IMG/VR virus record: IMGVR_UViG_3300038856_000043
Location: 1 to 41,186 of that record
Reading direction: 5' to 3' (one strand)
DNA length: 41,186 bases
Source: a virus
The first letter of the stretch is position 1; the number at the start of each line of letters is the position of its first letter. Shown here piece after piece: positions 22,088 to 28,906 of this stretch. The position numbers were made by a program, and so were the translations under genes. Below the pieces are notes generated by a model that was given only the letters and a program-made list of their open reading frames with translations, was not told where the DNA came from and ran no database searches.

Positions 22088-22923
22088 ATCAAACTATTTA
22101 CTGATTCAATAGCCTCCGGTAGCCATTCGTTGTTAACTTCAAAACTAATCGGTTCAAACTTCTTTCCCCTGCCTGGCATTGCTGAAAATTCCGAGTACTC
22201 GCCCATGTCTTTTACAAGAGCAACGCTTTCGCATTTCTGTTCTATGATGGTTCCTAAATGCCCCCGGCCTTTGGTGCTGTCATAATTCACATGCAAAATT
22301 CCTGATATGTGGCAATTCGCTTGTTTGCTGAATGTCATCAACTCTTGTGTGAATTCTAACGACTGTTCCAAGCTGTTGAAATCCTTTACTAAGTCCACAT
22401 ACCCGTCAATAAAAACCATTCCTAAATTGTCCCTGTACTCGCTTTCCAAACACAACCATTGCAAATACTGCCTTCTTTCGGTGGGGGTGTAGTCTCTTAG
22501 TTGAACGTTTAGATAGTTTTTAGGAATTGCCCCCACCATCTTTGGGATTCTCGTTGCGTTTAACCAGGCATCATATTCGCCCTGTTCTGTGTCTAGGTCT
22601 ATAATCCATTTCCCTTCCATGTAGCCTGTAATTTCCTCGCAATAGTTGTTTGCCTTCCCTCCAATAGCACATGCAATTATCAAAGATTTCGCAAATGACT
22701 TTCGGGTTTTGGCAGATCCCTTTATCAAACTTATGTTTCCAAACGTGGCAAACCTCAACGGCCACCTTTGCCCCGCAACGCTTTCCCATCCTATCCCGAT
22801 TGCAATAGGTGGTCTGCTTACTTTTTTGGTTAGGTCGGTTACAGAAGACCTGTGTACCTCCTGCGGGGATTTTTGCCCCTTAATACCCTCCATTGGAACG
22901 AAAAGTTGATTAAGTAAATTCAT
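22084..22923 (-). CDS. RecA/RepA-like replicative ATPase (AAA_25 type)
   Basis: 279 aa. Walker A-like ISLIKGSAKTRKSFAKSL (GSAKTRKS at about residues 69-76, with a non-classical GxAKxxKS form known from RepA/AAA_25 proteins), a later hydrophobic strand with Asp (MVFIDGYVDLVKDF, about 180-193), and HISGILHVNYDSTKGRGHLGT, typical of this family's sensor/loop region. It probably acts as a hexameric helicase or helicase loader at phage replication. The gene overlaps the replication initiator-like gene by four bases, which supports a joint role. Confidence 0.75.
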   Translation of the reverse strand: MNLLNQLFVPMEGIKGQKSPQEVHRSSVTDLTKKVSRPPIAIGIGWESVAGQRWPLRFATFGNISLIKGSAKTRKSFAKSLIIACAIGGKANNYCEEITGYMEGKWIIDLDTEQGEYDAWLNATRIPKMVGAIPKNYLNVQLRDYTPTERRQYLQWLCLESEYRDNLGMVFIDGYVDLVKDFNSLEQSLEFTQELMTFSKQANCHISGILHVNYDSTKGRGHLGTIIEQKCESVALVKDMGEYSEFSAMPGRGKKFEPISFEVNNEWLPEAIESVNSLI

Positions 22924-23591
22924 TTTTTAAAATTATCTAGTTTTCCCTTTGGATCAACAATTCCCATCCAATTCAAAAGGTGAATTTTATATTCTTCAAC
23001 GGTTTTATGAACCTTGTTTGTATGCACTAAATTTTTATTAAACATCTCCATTATAAATCCCAATGTCTTTTTTTTTAGCCTATAAACCATGTATGTTGCT
23101 TGTATCCATTGGGAGTGATTGTCTTGGTTGTTTATAATCTGTTTCATGTGTTTTACGTTAATAGAAAAATCTTTTTCGCCTTTTATTATTTCTTCTTTAT
23201 ATTCTTTACTTTCTTTAGTTGTTGTTACTTGTTTGTTATTTGCCTGTTGATTGTCTGTTGGTTTGTCTGTTGGTTTAACTTCTTCAATCTGCATTTGTTC
23301 CCATTTTACAAGGGTTACGACTTGGTATTTGTTTGTTACTTCCTTTGTTACTTCCCCTGCATCTATTAATTTACCCATTGCCGTCCTGCATTGTTGAACG
23401 CTCATGTAGCACCCTTCGGATAAAGTGGCCCAACTTAAAACCATAGACCCCTTTTTTATAATCCTTCCCCTCCATTTTTTATCCTTGTAATTTACCGAAA
23501 TCAAGAGGTGTATTAACAACCTAACTGCGTTGTCATCTGAATACCATTCCCATTCTGACAAAGACCGATGTAATTTGATATACCCTGACAT
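22920..23591 (-). CDS. Replication initiator/organiser-like winged-helix protein
   Basis: 223 aa. The first ~95 residues look like the N-terminal domain of phage replisome organisers: MSGYIKLHRSLSEWEWYSDDN, then LLIHLLISVNYKDKKWRG, a wHTH-like SWATLSEGCYMSVQQCRTAMGKLIDAGEV. A low-complexity Lys/Gln/Thr linker (about 100-140) leads to a C-terminal helical domain. It should bind the phage origin and recruit the downstream ATPase or host helicase. The ATG follows a long A/T-rich gap with no gene (23592-23640). Confidence 0.7.
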   Translation of the reverse strand: MSGYIKLHRSLSEWEWYSDDNAVRLLIHLLISVNYKDKKWRGRIIKKGSMVLSWATLSEGCYMSVQQCRTAMGKLIDAGEVTKEVTNKYQVVTLVKWEQMQIEEVKPTDKPTDNQQANNKQVTTTKESKEYKEEIIKGEKDFSINVKHMKQIINNQDNHSQWIQATYMVYRLKKKTLGFIMEMFNKNLVHTNKVHKTVEEYKIHLLNWMGIVDPKGKLDNFKK

Positions 23592-23640
23592 TCAATTTAA
23601 AGCGTGTTTGCTTATTTTTAAACGATATTAAACAAAAAAA

Positions 23641-23817
23641 TTATGCCAGATTAAAAAGGTAATTCAGGAGCAAGTGTCGCTCCCCTTTCTTCCAGTTGCC
23701 TTTTTTTAGCCTTGTATCTAGCGTAACTCGGGTAATACCCAGCATGTCGGCTAATTCTGTTTTAGTTATGTAACCCAAGGCAATCTTTTGTTCTATTTCC
23801 TTAGTAATATTTCGCAT
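23641..23817 (-). CDS. Small HTH DNA-binding protein of 58 aa
   Basis: MRNITKEIEQKIALGYITKT... ELADMLGITRVTLDTRLKKG is a clear helix-turn-helix (about residues 18-40). It lies between the DnaA-domain gene and the replication initiator. A possible early promoter, TTG-N20-TAATATTG, immediately precedes it, and a 10-base palindrome (ATTGTACAAT, 23816-23825) overlaps its start, suggesting self-regulation. The size fits a small phage regulator. It was found by reading the gap between larger genes. Confidence 0.7.
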   Translation of the reverse strand: MRNITKEIEQKIALGYITKTELADMLGITRVTLDTRLKKGNWKKGERHLLLNYLFNLA

Positions 23818-23821
23818 TGTA

Positions 23822-23852
23822 CAATATTAAACATTTTATCTTAATAAACCAA
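23822..23852 (-). promoter_or_regulatory. Possible early promoter of the replication genes
   Basis: On the minus strand, TTG (23852-23850), 20 bases, TAATATTG (23829-23822), which differs from TAnnTTTG by one base. It lies directly upstream of the ATG at 23817, so the transcript would be almost leaderless. A palindrome, ATTGTACAAT, overlaps it. Confidence 0.45.
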
Positions 23853-23853
23853 A

Positions 23854-24246
23854 TTAAATAACAACTTCCATGTTGTAAACATACGCAAGCCCTAAGTAGC
23901 CCATAGCCGTGCAGTATCTTTTGCTTATATCCGTTTCGTAGTGGCCTTTTCTTAGGCTTTCCATGATGTCGATAATCTCCTGTCTGTTTTTTGGGTAGAT
24001 TTCGTTAAATCCCTCTTGTATTCCAAAATGATAGAGAACCGTTGCGTGATCTTTGTTTATCTGTTTCCCGATGATTCTTAAACTTTTATCATCGTTGTAT
24101 TTCTTGTAAAAATACTTCTTCGCTAAATAACAATACATTCTCCTGGCTGCAATAGATTCTCCTTTTCTATTTTTAGACCTGACTTTTTCAATATCCGCCC
24201 CGTAGTATTCGCATACTGCTATTAAAAGATCGTTTAGGGTTGCCAT
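23854..24246 (-). CDS. Free-standing DnaA domain IV-like protein
   Basis: 130 aa. The segment IEKVRSKNRKGESIAARRMYCYLAKKYFYKKY followed by SLRIIGKQINKDHATVLYHF (residues ~55-74) matches the DnaA domain IV signature that binds DnaA boxes (compare DHTTVLHA). It has no AAA+ domain. It probably marks or competes for host DnaA sites, or helps origin recognition. The four flanking genes include replication proteins and a methyltransferase. The last ~45 residues continue helically. Confidence in the domain is high, in the role low. Confidence 0.8.
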   Translation of the reverse strand: MATLNDLLIAVCEYYGADIEKVRSKNRKGESIAARRMYCYLAKKYFYKKYNDDKSLRIIGKQINKDHATVLYHFGIQEGFNEIYPKNRQEIIDIMESLRKGHYETDISKRYCTAMGYLGLAYVYNMEVVI

Positions 24247-24842
24247 AGTTGGAGTTGAGATTTATGTTGTTCTAGTCGTTTTTTTCCTGCATCAAAATAC
24301 TCTTTGTCGATCTCGTATAAATCTAGGTCAAAGCCTAAGTTGTGGCAAGCAATGGCAATACTCATGCTGCCTCCGTGAGTATCCAAAATCTTGTTTCCTT
24401 CTTTAGCGTAGTTCATTAATAGCCATTCATACAAGTATATTGGCTTCTGTGTCGGGTGTATTTTATTCCCTATATCTCTTTGGTATGGCCGATCAACATA
24501 TTTAACGGTTCCAGTGCTGCACCACGCCAACTCACCTTCCGCGAAATATCCGTTTTGATGTTTATTCCAAAAAATAACCGCTTTAGTGGGTTCTAGTCTG
24601 TTTAAAAAGTGATTGAATCCCCATATAATTTGATTCTTAGATACCCTGTTTAATTGCTTAAAATATTCTTCTGGTGGGATTTGTTTGTCCCATCCTTTTT
24701 GGGGATGCTTCGAGTACCCTAACTGCCCCCCATCCATCCCTATCCCATAAGGTGGATCAACTATTGCTAAATCATATTGGTTGTCTTTCATTTCTTTTAA
24801 TGCGGGCATACAATCTTCATGGTACAAATTAATTACTGACAT
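24234..24842 (-). CDS. DNA adenine (N6) or cytosine (N4) methyltransferase
   Basis: 202 aa. The catalytic motif IV is DPPY (residues 29-32, in AIVDPPYGIGMDGG). The SAM-binding motif comes later (NKILDTHGGSMSIAIACHNLG, about 155-175), so it is a beta-class enzyme; HPTQKPIYLYEWLL precedes it as expected. The Gly pattern is slightly degenerate (DTHGGS in place of FxGxG) but is often seen in phage enzymes. No restriction nuclease accompanies it, so it probably protects phage DNA from host restriction. The recognition sequence cannot be deduced. Confidence 0.85.
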   Translation of the reverse strand: MSVINLYHEDCMPALKEMKDNQYDLAIVDPPYGIGMDGGQLGYSKHPQKGWDKQIPPEEYFKQLNRVSKNQIIWGFNHFLNRLEPTKAVIFWNKHQNGYFAEGELAWCSTGTVKYVDRPYQRDIGNKIHPTQKPIYLYEWLLMNYAKEGNKILDTHGGSMSIAIACHNLGFDLDLYEIDKEYFDAGKKRLEQHKSQLQLWQP

Positions 24843-25207
24843 TTTGATCCTGGTTTTCTTGTTTCTATTCCGTGCCTATCCATCCTATTCCAAATAGTAG
24901 CAGCACACACATTAAAGCATTCCGCAATTTCTTTTATTGTATGGTTTTTATACATAGCCCTAATTTGTTCCACATCAATTTTTATGGTTGTTTTCTCAAT
25001 GCCAGCCTTTTTTATTTCTGGATGTAGCTTAAAGTGTTTTGACCTGGTAACTATCTCTAAATTTGATATGTCGTTATTATACTTATCACCATCTTTATGA
25101 TGCACAATCTCAGAACTTTTAAGCCTCCTTCCAATGTGCTTTTCCATAACGTGCCTATGTAGCCTGACTTGCTTTTTATTAACCTGTATTGTTTTGTAAT
25201 ATTTCAT
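24833..25207 (-). CDS. HNH homing-type endonuclease with C-terminal HTH
   Basis: 124 aa from the ATG at 25207 (MKYYKTIQVN), chosen because the frame extends upstream to 25234 but that would overlap the previous gene, and homologous HNH proteins begin like MKYY. HNH motif: VRLHRHVMEKHIG, SSEIVHHKDGDKYNNDISNLEIV (HH at 36-37, N near 49). A C-terminal HTH (TIKEIAECFNVCAATIWNRMDRHG) suggests DNA-site recognition. It lies free-standing between two methyltransferase-region genes and could be a selfish gene. Confidence 0.8.
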   Translation of the reverse strand: MKYYKTIQVNKKQVRLHRHVMEKHIGRRLKSSEIVHHKDGDKYNNDISNLEIVTRSKHFKLHPEIKKAGIEKTTIKIDVEQIRAMYKNHTIKEIAECFNVCAATIWNRMDRHGIETRKPGSKCQ

Positions 25208-25218
25208 ATTAAATAATC

Positions 25219-25542
25219 TTATACCGCTTCCCATACGCTTGCATTTGCTCGATGGGCTTTCGGGTTTTTTACCTGACCGTAGCCCTTTCTTTTTATTAAT
25301 CCGTTTTTTACTGCTCTTACTATTATTCCGCCCCAGGCTCTTGCGCTGGGAGGATCTGGAACAGAACCTTTCGACGCTTCCCGCATTTCTTCTGTCATAA
25401 ATTCTCTATTCTGTTGGATGTAATATAGCAAAAAAGTGTATGCTTTTACGCTCCAATTATCGTACTGGTTAGCGTGATCTTCTGCCTGTTTGATTCCCTG
25501 GTCTCTGTTTTTTCTCCCTTGGAATAAGTCTAGTTGGTTCAT
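25219..25542 (-). CDS. Phage protein of the methyltransferase/replication region, unknown function
   Basis: 107 aa: MNQLDLFQGRKNRDQGIKQAEDHA, FMTEEMREAS..., SARAWGGIIVRAVKNGLIKRKGYGQ. The W-G and G-L-I segments look like a small winged-helix-like fold that occurs in many phage genomes near replication or methylation genes. It overlaps the cytosine methyltransferase gene by four bases (ATGA), so the two are co-translated. Confidence 0.6.
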   Translation of the reverse strand: MNQLDLFQGRKNRDQGIKQAEDHANQYDNWSVKAYTFLLYYIQQNREFMTEEMREASKGSVPDPPSARAWGGIIVRAVKNGLIKRKGYGQVKNPKAHRANASVWEAV

Positions 25543-26174
25543 TGATGAGAATTTAAAATATCTATAAATAATTGTTCCGGGATTTTACTCCTTTCATAGT
25601 TGTTTTTCCTCCCTTGTGTGCCCGTTTTTGAGCCTCTTGGGGCTGATTCGTGTTGACATTTTATATTTCCGTTATAGCATTTTGGCCTAGGCTGCCAGCC
25701 TTTTTTATTAAAAATATCTGCAATATTGTTGCTCCAAATATCGGTGGGCTTCATTCTGGTATCTCCATACGAACAATAGGTGATTGTCGTTCTGTCTATG
25801 CCCCGCATAAAAGGCATTTTTCTCAACATGCCTACTGGATTTTCTAAATAGAAAATACATCCAAAATGATTTATCAATTTTAATGTGTTAGCAATGACCC
25901 TGTCGCTTTTTTTAGCAAATTCACTAATCGCTATTGTTCCGTTTCTATGACTGCTAATTGCGGCTATCGAATAACTAGTGCATGGAGGGGATCCCCAAAT
26001 TATATCTGGGATAAAAGGAAATTGTTCCGGCATTAAAAACTCAATATCTGTAATTAAATCTATTCCTGAAAACTGTGATATATCAACAGAAAAAACGGCA
26101 TACCCTTGCTTTTCGGCAACTTTCCCAAAAGATCTACTTCCTGCAAATAATTCGACAATTTTTAGATTAACCAT
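25539..26174 (-). CDS. Short C5-cytosine DNA methyltransferase
   Basis: 211 aa, shorter than typical C5 enzymes (~300-400 aa). Motif I: VELFAGSRSFGKVAEKQ (about residues 7-23). Motif IV: IIWGSPPCTSYSIAA with the catalytic Cys at residue 65. Motif VI: YLENPVGML. The variable and target-recognition parts are short, as in many phage 'DNA cytosine methylase' proteins. Its start overlaps the tail end of the 27-base repeat at 26178-26204. Confidence 0.85.
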   Translation of the reverse strand: MVNLKIVELFAGSRSFGKVAEKQGYAVFSVDISQFSGIDLITDIEFLMPEQFPFIPDIIWGSPPCTSYSIAAISSHRNGTIAISEFAKKSDRVIANTLKLINHFGCIFYLENPVGMLRKMPFMRGIDRTTITYCSYGDTRMKPTDIWSNNIADIFNKKGWQPRPKCYNGNIKCQHESAPRGSKTGTQGRKNNYERSKIPEQLFIDILNSHQ

Positions 26175-26177
26175 TGC

Positions 26178-26204
26178 TTAGCTTCCGTTTTCATAAGTGT
26201 ATTT
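26178..26204. repeat. 27-bp direct repeat, copy A
   Basis: Identical to 26382-26408. On the minus strand it contains an ATG followed by AAAACGGAAGCTAA, the same start as the 63-aa gene, but here the frame closes after ten codons, just inside the methyltransferase start. This copy may be a leftover of a duplication that inserted or moved one of the genes here. Confidence 0.85.
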
Positions 26205-26206
26205 CT

Positions 26207-26398
26207 TTAAATTTTGTCATCAAATGATTCTAAGCAATCCCTTTCAAATCGCTTAGCGTCTATTCTCATTTGGAATTTAGTTTTATACTTTGCGTCATCA
26301 AAAGCGTAATCTATAAACCCCTTTAGAATAAATCCGATCATTCCTGATTCAAAAAAATATTTTGCTTGTTTTTCGTGCTTATTAGCTTCCGTTTTCAT
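26207..26398 (-). CDS. Small 63-aa protein, unknown function
   Basis: MKTEANKHEKQAKYFFESGM... has a short hydrophobic centre (MIGFILKGFIDYAFDD) and a basic C-terminus. Its first codons lie in copy B of the 27-bp repeat. No motif is recognised. Confidence 0.5.
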   Translation of the reverse strand: MKTEANKHEKQAKYFFESGMIGFILKGFIDYAFDDAKYKTKFQMRIDAKRFERDCLESFDDKI

Positions 26399-26408
26399 AA
26401 GTGTATTT
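26382..26408. repeat. 27-bp direct repeat, copy B
   Basis: Second copy of the repeat at 26178-26204. It holds the start codon and upstream bases of the 63-aa gene at 26207-26398. The copies bracket that gene. Confidence 0.85.
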
Positions 26409-26425
26409 TTTAATAAATTGGTTCA

Positions 26426-26605
26426 TTACATGAAGAGGTAAACGACTAATAATATCAAGCACGCAACAATAATTGAAATCCAAACAGGGGACAAAACCCA
26501 CCACCAAGACCAATCAATATACCCCGTTAATTTTAGGACGACAAAAGCGATTGTTAATGCCCCTGAAAATCCTATGCCACTACTTGATGAAGATGATTTG
26601 CTCAT
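26426..26605 (-). CDS. Small membrane protein of a widespread phage type
   Basis: 59 aa. A Ser-rich N-terminus (MSKSSSSSSGIGFSGALTIA) is followed by FVVLKLTGYIDWSWWWVLSP and a second hydrophobic stretch ISIIVACLILLVVYLF. The 'WSWWWVLSPxW' motif is a common hallmark of small phage membrane proteins of unknown function. Two membrane segments are predicted. It was missed as a larger frame only because of its size. Confidence 0.75.
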   Translation of the reverse strand: MSKSSSSSSGIGFSGALTIAFVVLKLTGYIDWSWWWVLSPVWISIIVACLILLVVYLFM

Positions 26606-26617
26606 GTTGTTCTGTTT

Positions 26618-26938
26618 TTAACTCCCGTTTATTCCTGTATATTTTTTTAAATTTTCTTCAAACCAATCGTTATCAAAAGGTATTCCCTGTTCTTTTAACT
26701 CTGTTCTGTGAGTTAATAATAGGGTAGCCATGTGTATTTTTTTGTCCCCGTAATCTAAGTGTTTTTGTCTGGTTAATGCCATCAGGTTTTCTATTCTATC
26801 CTCGCCTCCTTTTCCCCTTGAAATTATATGATGAATATCTTTTGCCCCGTTTCCTGTGATCTCGCATTTTACAAATTGGTCTGGCTGTCCTAAATCATAT
26901 CCGAAGGCTTTAAGATATATTTTGACGTGTTTCTTCAT
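26618..26938 (-). CDS. HNH nuclease-like protein
   Basis: 106 aa. VKCEITGNGAKDIHHIISRGKGGEDRIENLMALTRQKH shows a Cys, the His-His pair (36-37), a conserved Asn (51) and a final His (60), the layout of an HNH domain. It may act in DNA processing near recombination or packaging. The ATG shares a base with the stop of the preceding gene. Confidence 0.8.
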   Translation of the reverse strand: MKKHVKIYLKAFGYDLGQPDQFVKCEITGNGAKDIHHIISRGKGGEDRIENLMALTRQKHLDYGDKKIHMATLLLTHRTELKEQGIPFDNDWFEENLKKYTGINGS

Positions 26939-27192
26939 TACCAGAATTTATACCAAGGGTTTTTTAGTTCTTTGATTTTATCTTGCAGACGCCGTACTTT
27001 CACTTCATAATCAAGGGCTAAGTTTTTAATCGATTCATCCCTTTTTATGGATTGAATAATTACGTATGAAGAATATGGTGTATTTGAAATACGAACGTGA
27101 ATATGCTCACCTTGTTCAAATGCTTTTTCATACTCTTTAAGCTGCGAATATTCCTTTTGTGTAATCGTGATTAATGGTTCAAAGTTTTTCAT
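26938..27192 (-). CDS. Small coiled-coil protein, unknown function
   Basis: 84 aa. MKNFEPLITITQKEYSQLKEYE..., with helical middle and a C-terminal coil (RDESIKNLALDYEVKVRRLQDKIKELKNPWYKFW). Overlaps its upstream neighbour by 14 bases. Confidence 0.55.
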   Translation of the reverse strand: MKNFEPLITITQKEYSQLKEYEKAFEQGEHIHVRISNTPYSSYVIIQSIKRDESIKNLALDYEVKVRRLQDKIKELKNPWYKFW

Positions 27193-27499
27193 AGATTTCC
27201 ATTGCTTTTTCTAATGCTGCTTTTCGGGCTTCGTGGCGGGTTTTATATAAATTATCATCCTCTTCTAATGTTGGTATATCATGTACATAAGAAATAAACC
27301 CTTGTCTTTGGAAGAGGTATATATCTTCCAAATAAACCCCAACACTATCAAAAAAATCAACATACACGCCCCATTGCATTGAGGCTGAAATATTTTTAAA
27401 TGACAGGGCATTTAGTTTATGTGAAATACTTGGTTTTTTTCCCTTAGCAAAAAAATCATCCAATAACCACTTCTTAAAATCCTTTTCAAAGTTTTTCAT
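27179..27499 (-). CDS. Unknown protein of 106 aa
   Basis: Rich in Phe, Tyr and Trp; begins MKNFEKDFKKWLLDDFFAKG, shares the MKNFE start with the following gene, and ends in a basic helix (RHEARKAALEKAMEIYEKL). No family recognised. Confidence 0.55.
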   Translation of the reverse strand: MKNFEKDFKKWLLDDFFAKGKKPSISHKLNALSFKNISASMQWGVYVDFFDSVGVYLEDIYLFQRQGFISYVHDIPTLEEDDNLYKTRHEARKAALEKAMEIYEKL

Positions 27500-27528
27500 A
27501 CCTCAACTATAAATGCTTTTTTATTTGT

Positions 27529-27837
27529 TTATTTTGAATGTATTTTTGAAAGTAATAAGTCTATGTATTTTTTTTGCGTTTTAACTTTCTTTTTTAAAGC
27601 CCCTCGCTCTTGAGCTATCTTTTTATAGACTTCATCTCTTCGTATTTCTTTGTTCAGTTCATGGTCTCGTCTGCTTTCAAGAACCCCTAACTTATGTAAA
27701 AGCTCATCCCGCTCGCTGGTTAACTCCCCTACCTTAAATTCGGTTTCGGAAAGTTTGCGACTTAAAGCAGCGACTGTTTCATCTTTTGAATAAACTCGGC
27801 GCAATTTTATGAGAACATTGTCTATGTATTCGCTCAT
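27529..27837 (-). CDS. Coiled-coil protein of 102 aa, unknown function
   Basis: Nearly all residues from 20 to 100 form a long heptad coil (TEFKVGELTSERDELLHKLG...). It overlaps the winged-helix gene by four bases (ATGA), so they may act together. Confidence 0.6.
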   Translation of the reverse strand: MSEYIDNVLIKLRRVYSKDETVAALSRKLSETEFKVGELTSERDELLHKLGVLESRRDHELNKEIRRDEVYKKIAQERGALKKKVKTQKKYIDLLLSKIHSK

Positions 27838-28136
27838 AATTCCAGTATAAATGCTTTTTTATGTATTTCATCTAGCTCGGCCCAATAGAGGGCTTTTAAG
27901 CCGCTTTTTTGCTGTCTTTGGAGTAGACCCCTGTCGAATAATAGTTTAAGCCTGTCGCGTGATGTACGGGGCTTTAGATTGAAGTTTCTACACAAGTCGT
28001 CCTCCGTTACTTTGCCCTTTAACTTGGAAATTGAATAAATATAAGCAAATGTTGTTAGTTGGGTTCCGTTTAAGTTAAGACGGTGGATCATCCAATCGTA
28101 TATGAAAAAATATAAATTAGGTTTAAGCGAGTTCAT
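27834..28136 (-). CDS. Winged-helix DNA-binding protein
   Basis: 100 aa. LTTFAYIYSISKLKGKVTEDDLCRNFNLKPRTSRDRLKLLFDRGLLQRQQ is a winged-helix/MarR-like DNA-binding domain (about residues 25-75) and the rest a short helical tail. It could be an early regulator. Overlaps neighbouring genes on both sides. Confidence 0.7.
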   Translation of the reverse strand: MNSLKPNLYFFIYDWMIHRLNLNGTQLTTFAYIYSISKLKGKVTEDDLCRNFNLKPRTSRDRLKLLFDRGLLQRQQKSGLKALYWAELDEIHKKAFILEL

Positions 28137-28566
28137 GTCTTGATATTGGATCTAAATTAAAACTTCCTTCAATACTTTTTTTCAGGTCTAAATCATAGGA
28201 GAAAGTTCCCCAAAGGGTATTTCTATCAGACGCCCAAGGCAAATGACCCGATTGTTTTAAATGAGCAACAGCCCTATTTTGTTTCTTTTTTTGGGCTGCG
28301 GTTAACTTGTCTACCCTAATCCAATCTACACTTAGCCTGATTTCGTCTAAAAATAATTTTGATTTATGGGTGTATAGGTCTGCTCCGGCATCAATAACTT
28401 TACATTGACGTTTTTCGTATGTAAATATGTGGTCTTCATATTCCTTTAAAAAATTATACGTGACTAAATATTGCACATTTTCTGTAAGGACGTTTAGAAC
28501 GCCCTCGGCAGAAGTTTTATTTTCGTGAGCATTATTCAATCGCCTTAAAATTTCGGTTGATCTCAT
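28123..28566 (-). CDS. Unknown protein of 147 aa in the RecT region
   Basis: Helical N-terminal half (ILRRLNNAHENKTSAEGVLNVLTENVQYLV), then a mixed central part with HKSKLFLDEIRLSVDWIRVD, a basic middle (AAQKKKQNRAVAHLKQSGHLPW) and an acidic end. No motif recognised. The 25 bases to the next upstream gene hold no promoter with a -35 match, though a CGTTTTATAA occurs. Confidence 0.55.
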   Translation of the reverse strand: MRSTEILRRLNNAHENKTSAEGVLNVLTENVQYLVTYNFLKEYEDHIFTYEKRQCKVIDAGADLYTHKSKLFLDEIRLSVDWIRVDKLTAAQKKKQNRAVAHLKQSGHLPWASDRNTLWGTFSYDLDLKKSIEGSFNLDPISRHELA

Positions 28567-28591
28567 TCTAATTTGTCTTTATAAAACGTTA

Positions 28592-28906
28592 TTAATCTGA
28601 TTTGATTTCGTAACTGATGCTAATTGAAATATTCTTAGCTGCCTCTAAAATTTTCCTGCACATGTAGAGTTGGGGAACTGTTTTATCTGCATGTCGCTCT
28701 TTGGCTGCACTCGATGTTTTTTCTCCTTCTGAATAGTTGTGATATTCCTGATTCCAGGATTGGTTAAATAAAACCTGGTATTTAGTGAGATAGTACATGG
28801 CACACGCTAAATTCCGGTGCATTTCATTTAGCCCCCTGTATTCACCTCCATGATAAGTGTCAACTATGGCTGTGATTTCTTCTAAAAGATCCCTGAATGG
28901 TTTCAT
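28592..28906 (-). CDS. Unknown protein of 104 aa
   Basis: MKPFRDLLEEITAIVDTYHGGEY... has a helical layout and a EKTSSAAKERHADKTVPQLYMCRKILEAA segment. It overlaps the recT stop by four bases. No motif is recognised; it may partner RecT, for which no exonuclease is apparent. Confidence 0.55.
   Translation of the reverse strand: MKPFRDLLEEITAIVDTYHGGEYRGLNEMHRNLACAMYYLTKYQVLFNQSWNQEYHNYSEGEKTSSAAKERHADKTVPQLYMCRKILEAAKNISISISYEIKSD

Noticed and set aside
18549-23825. Shared TTGTACAA palindrome at 18549-18556 and 23817-23824 as a common operator
   Set aside because: Two copies of an 8-base AT-rich palindrome are expected by chance in a genome of this size, so I do not claim a common regulator.
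28566-28592. Fifth late promoter: CGTTTTATAA upstream of the 147-aa gene
   Set aside because: The second box is similar but no ATAGACA lies 15 bases upstream, and the gene belongs to the early block.
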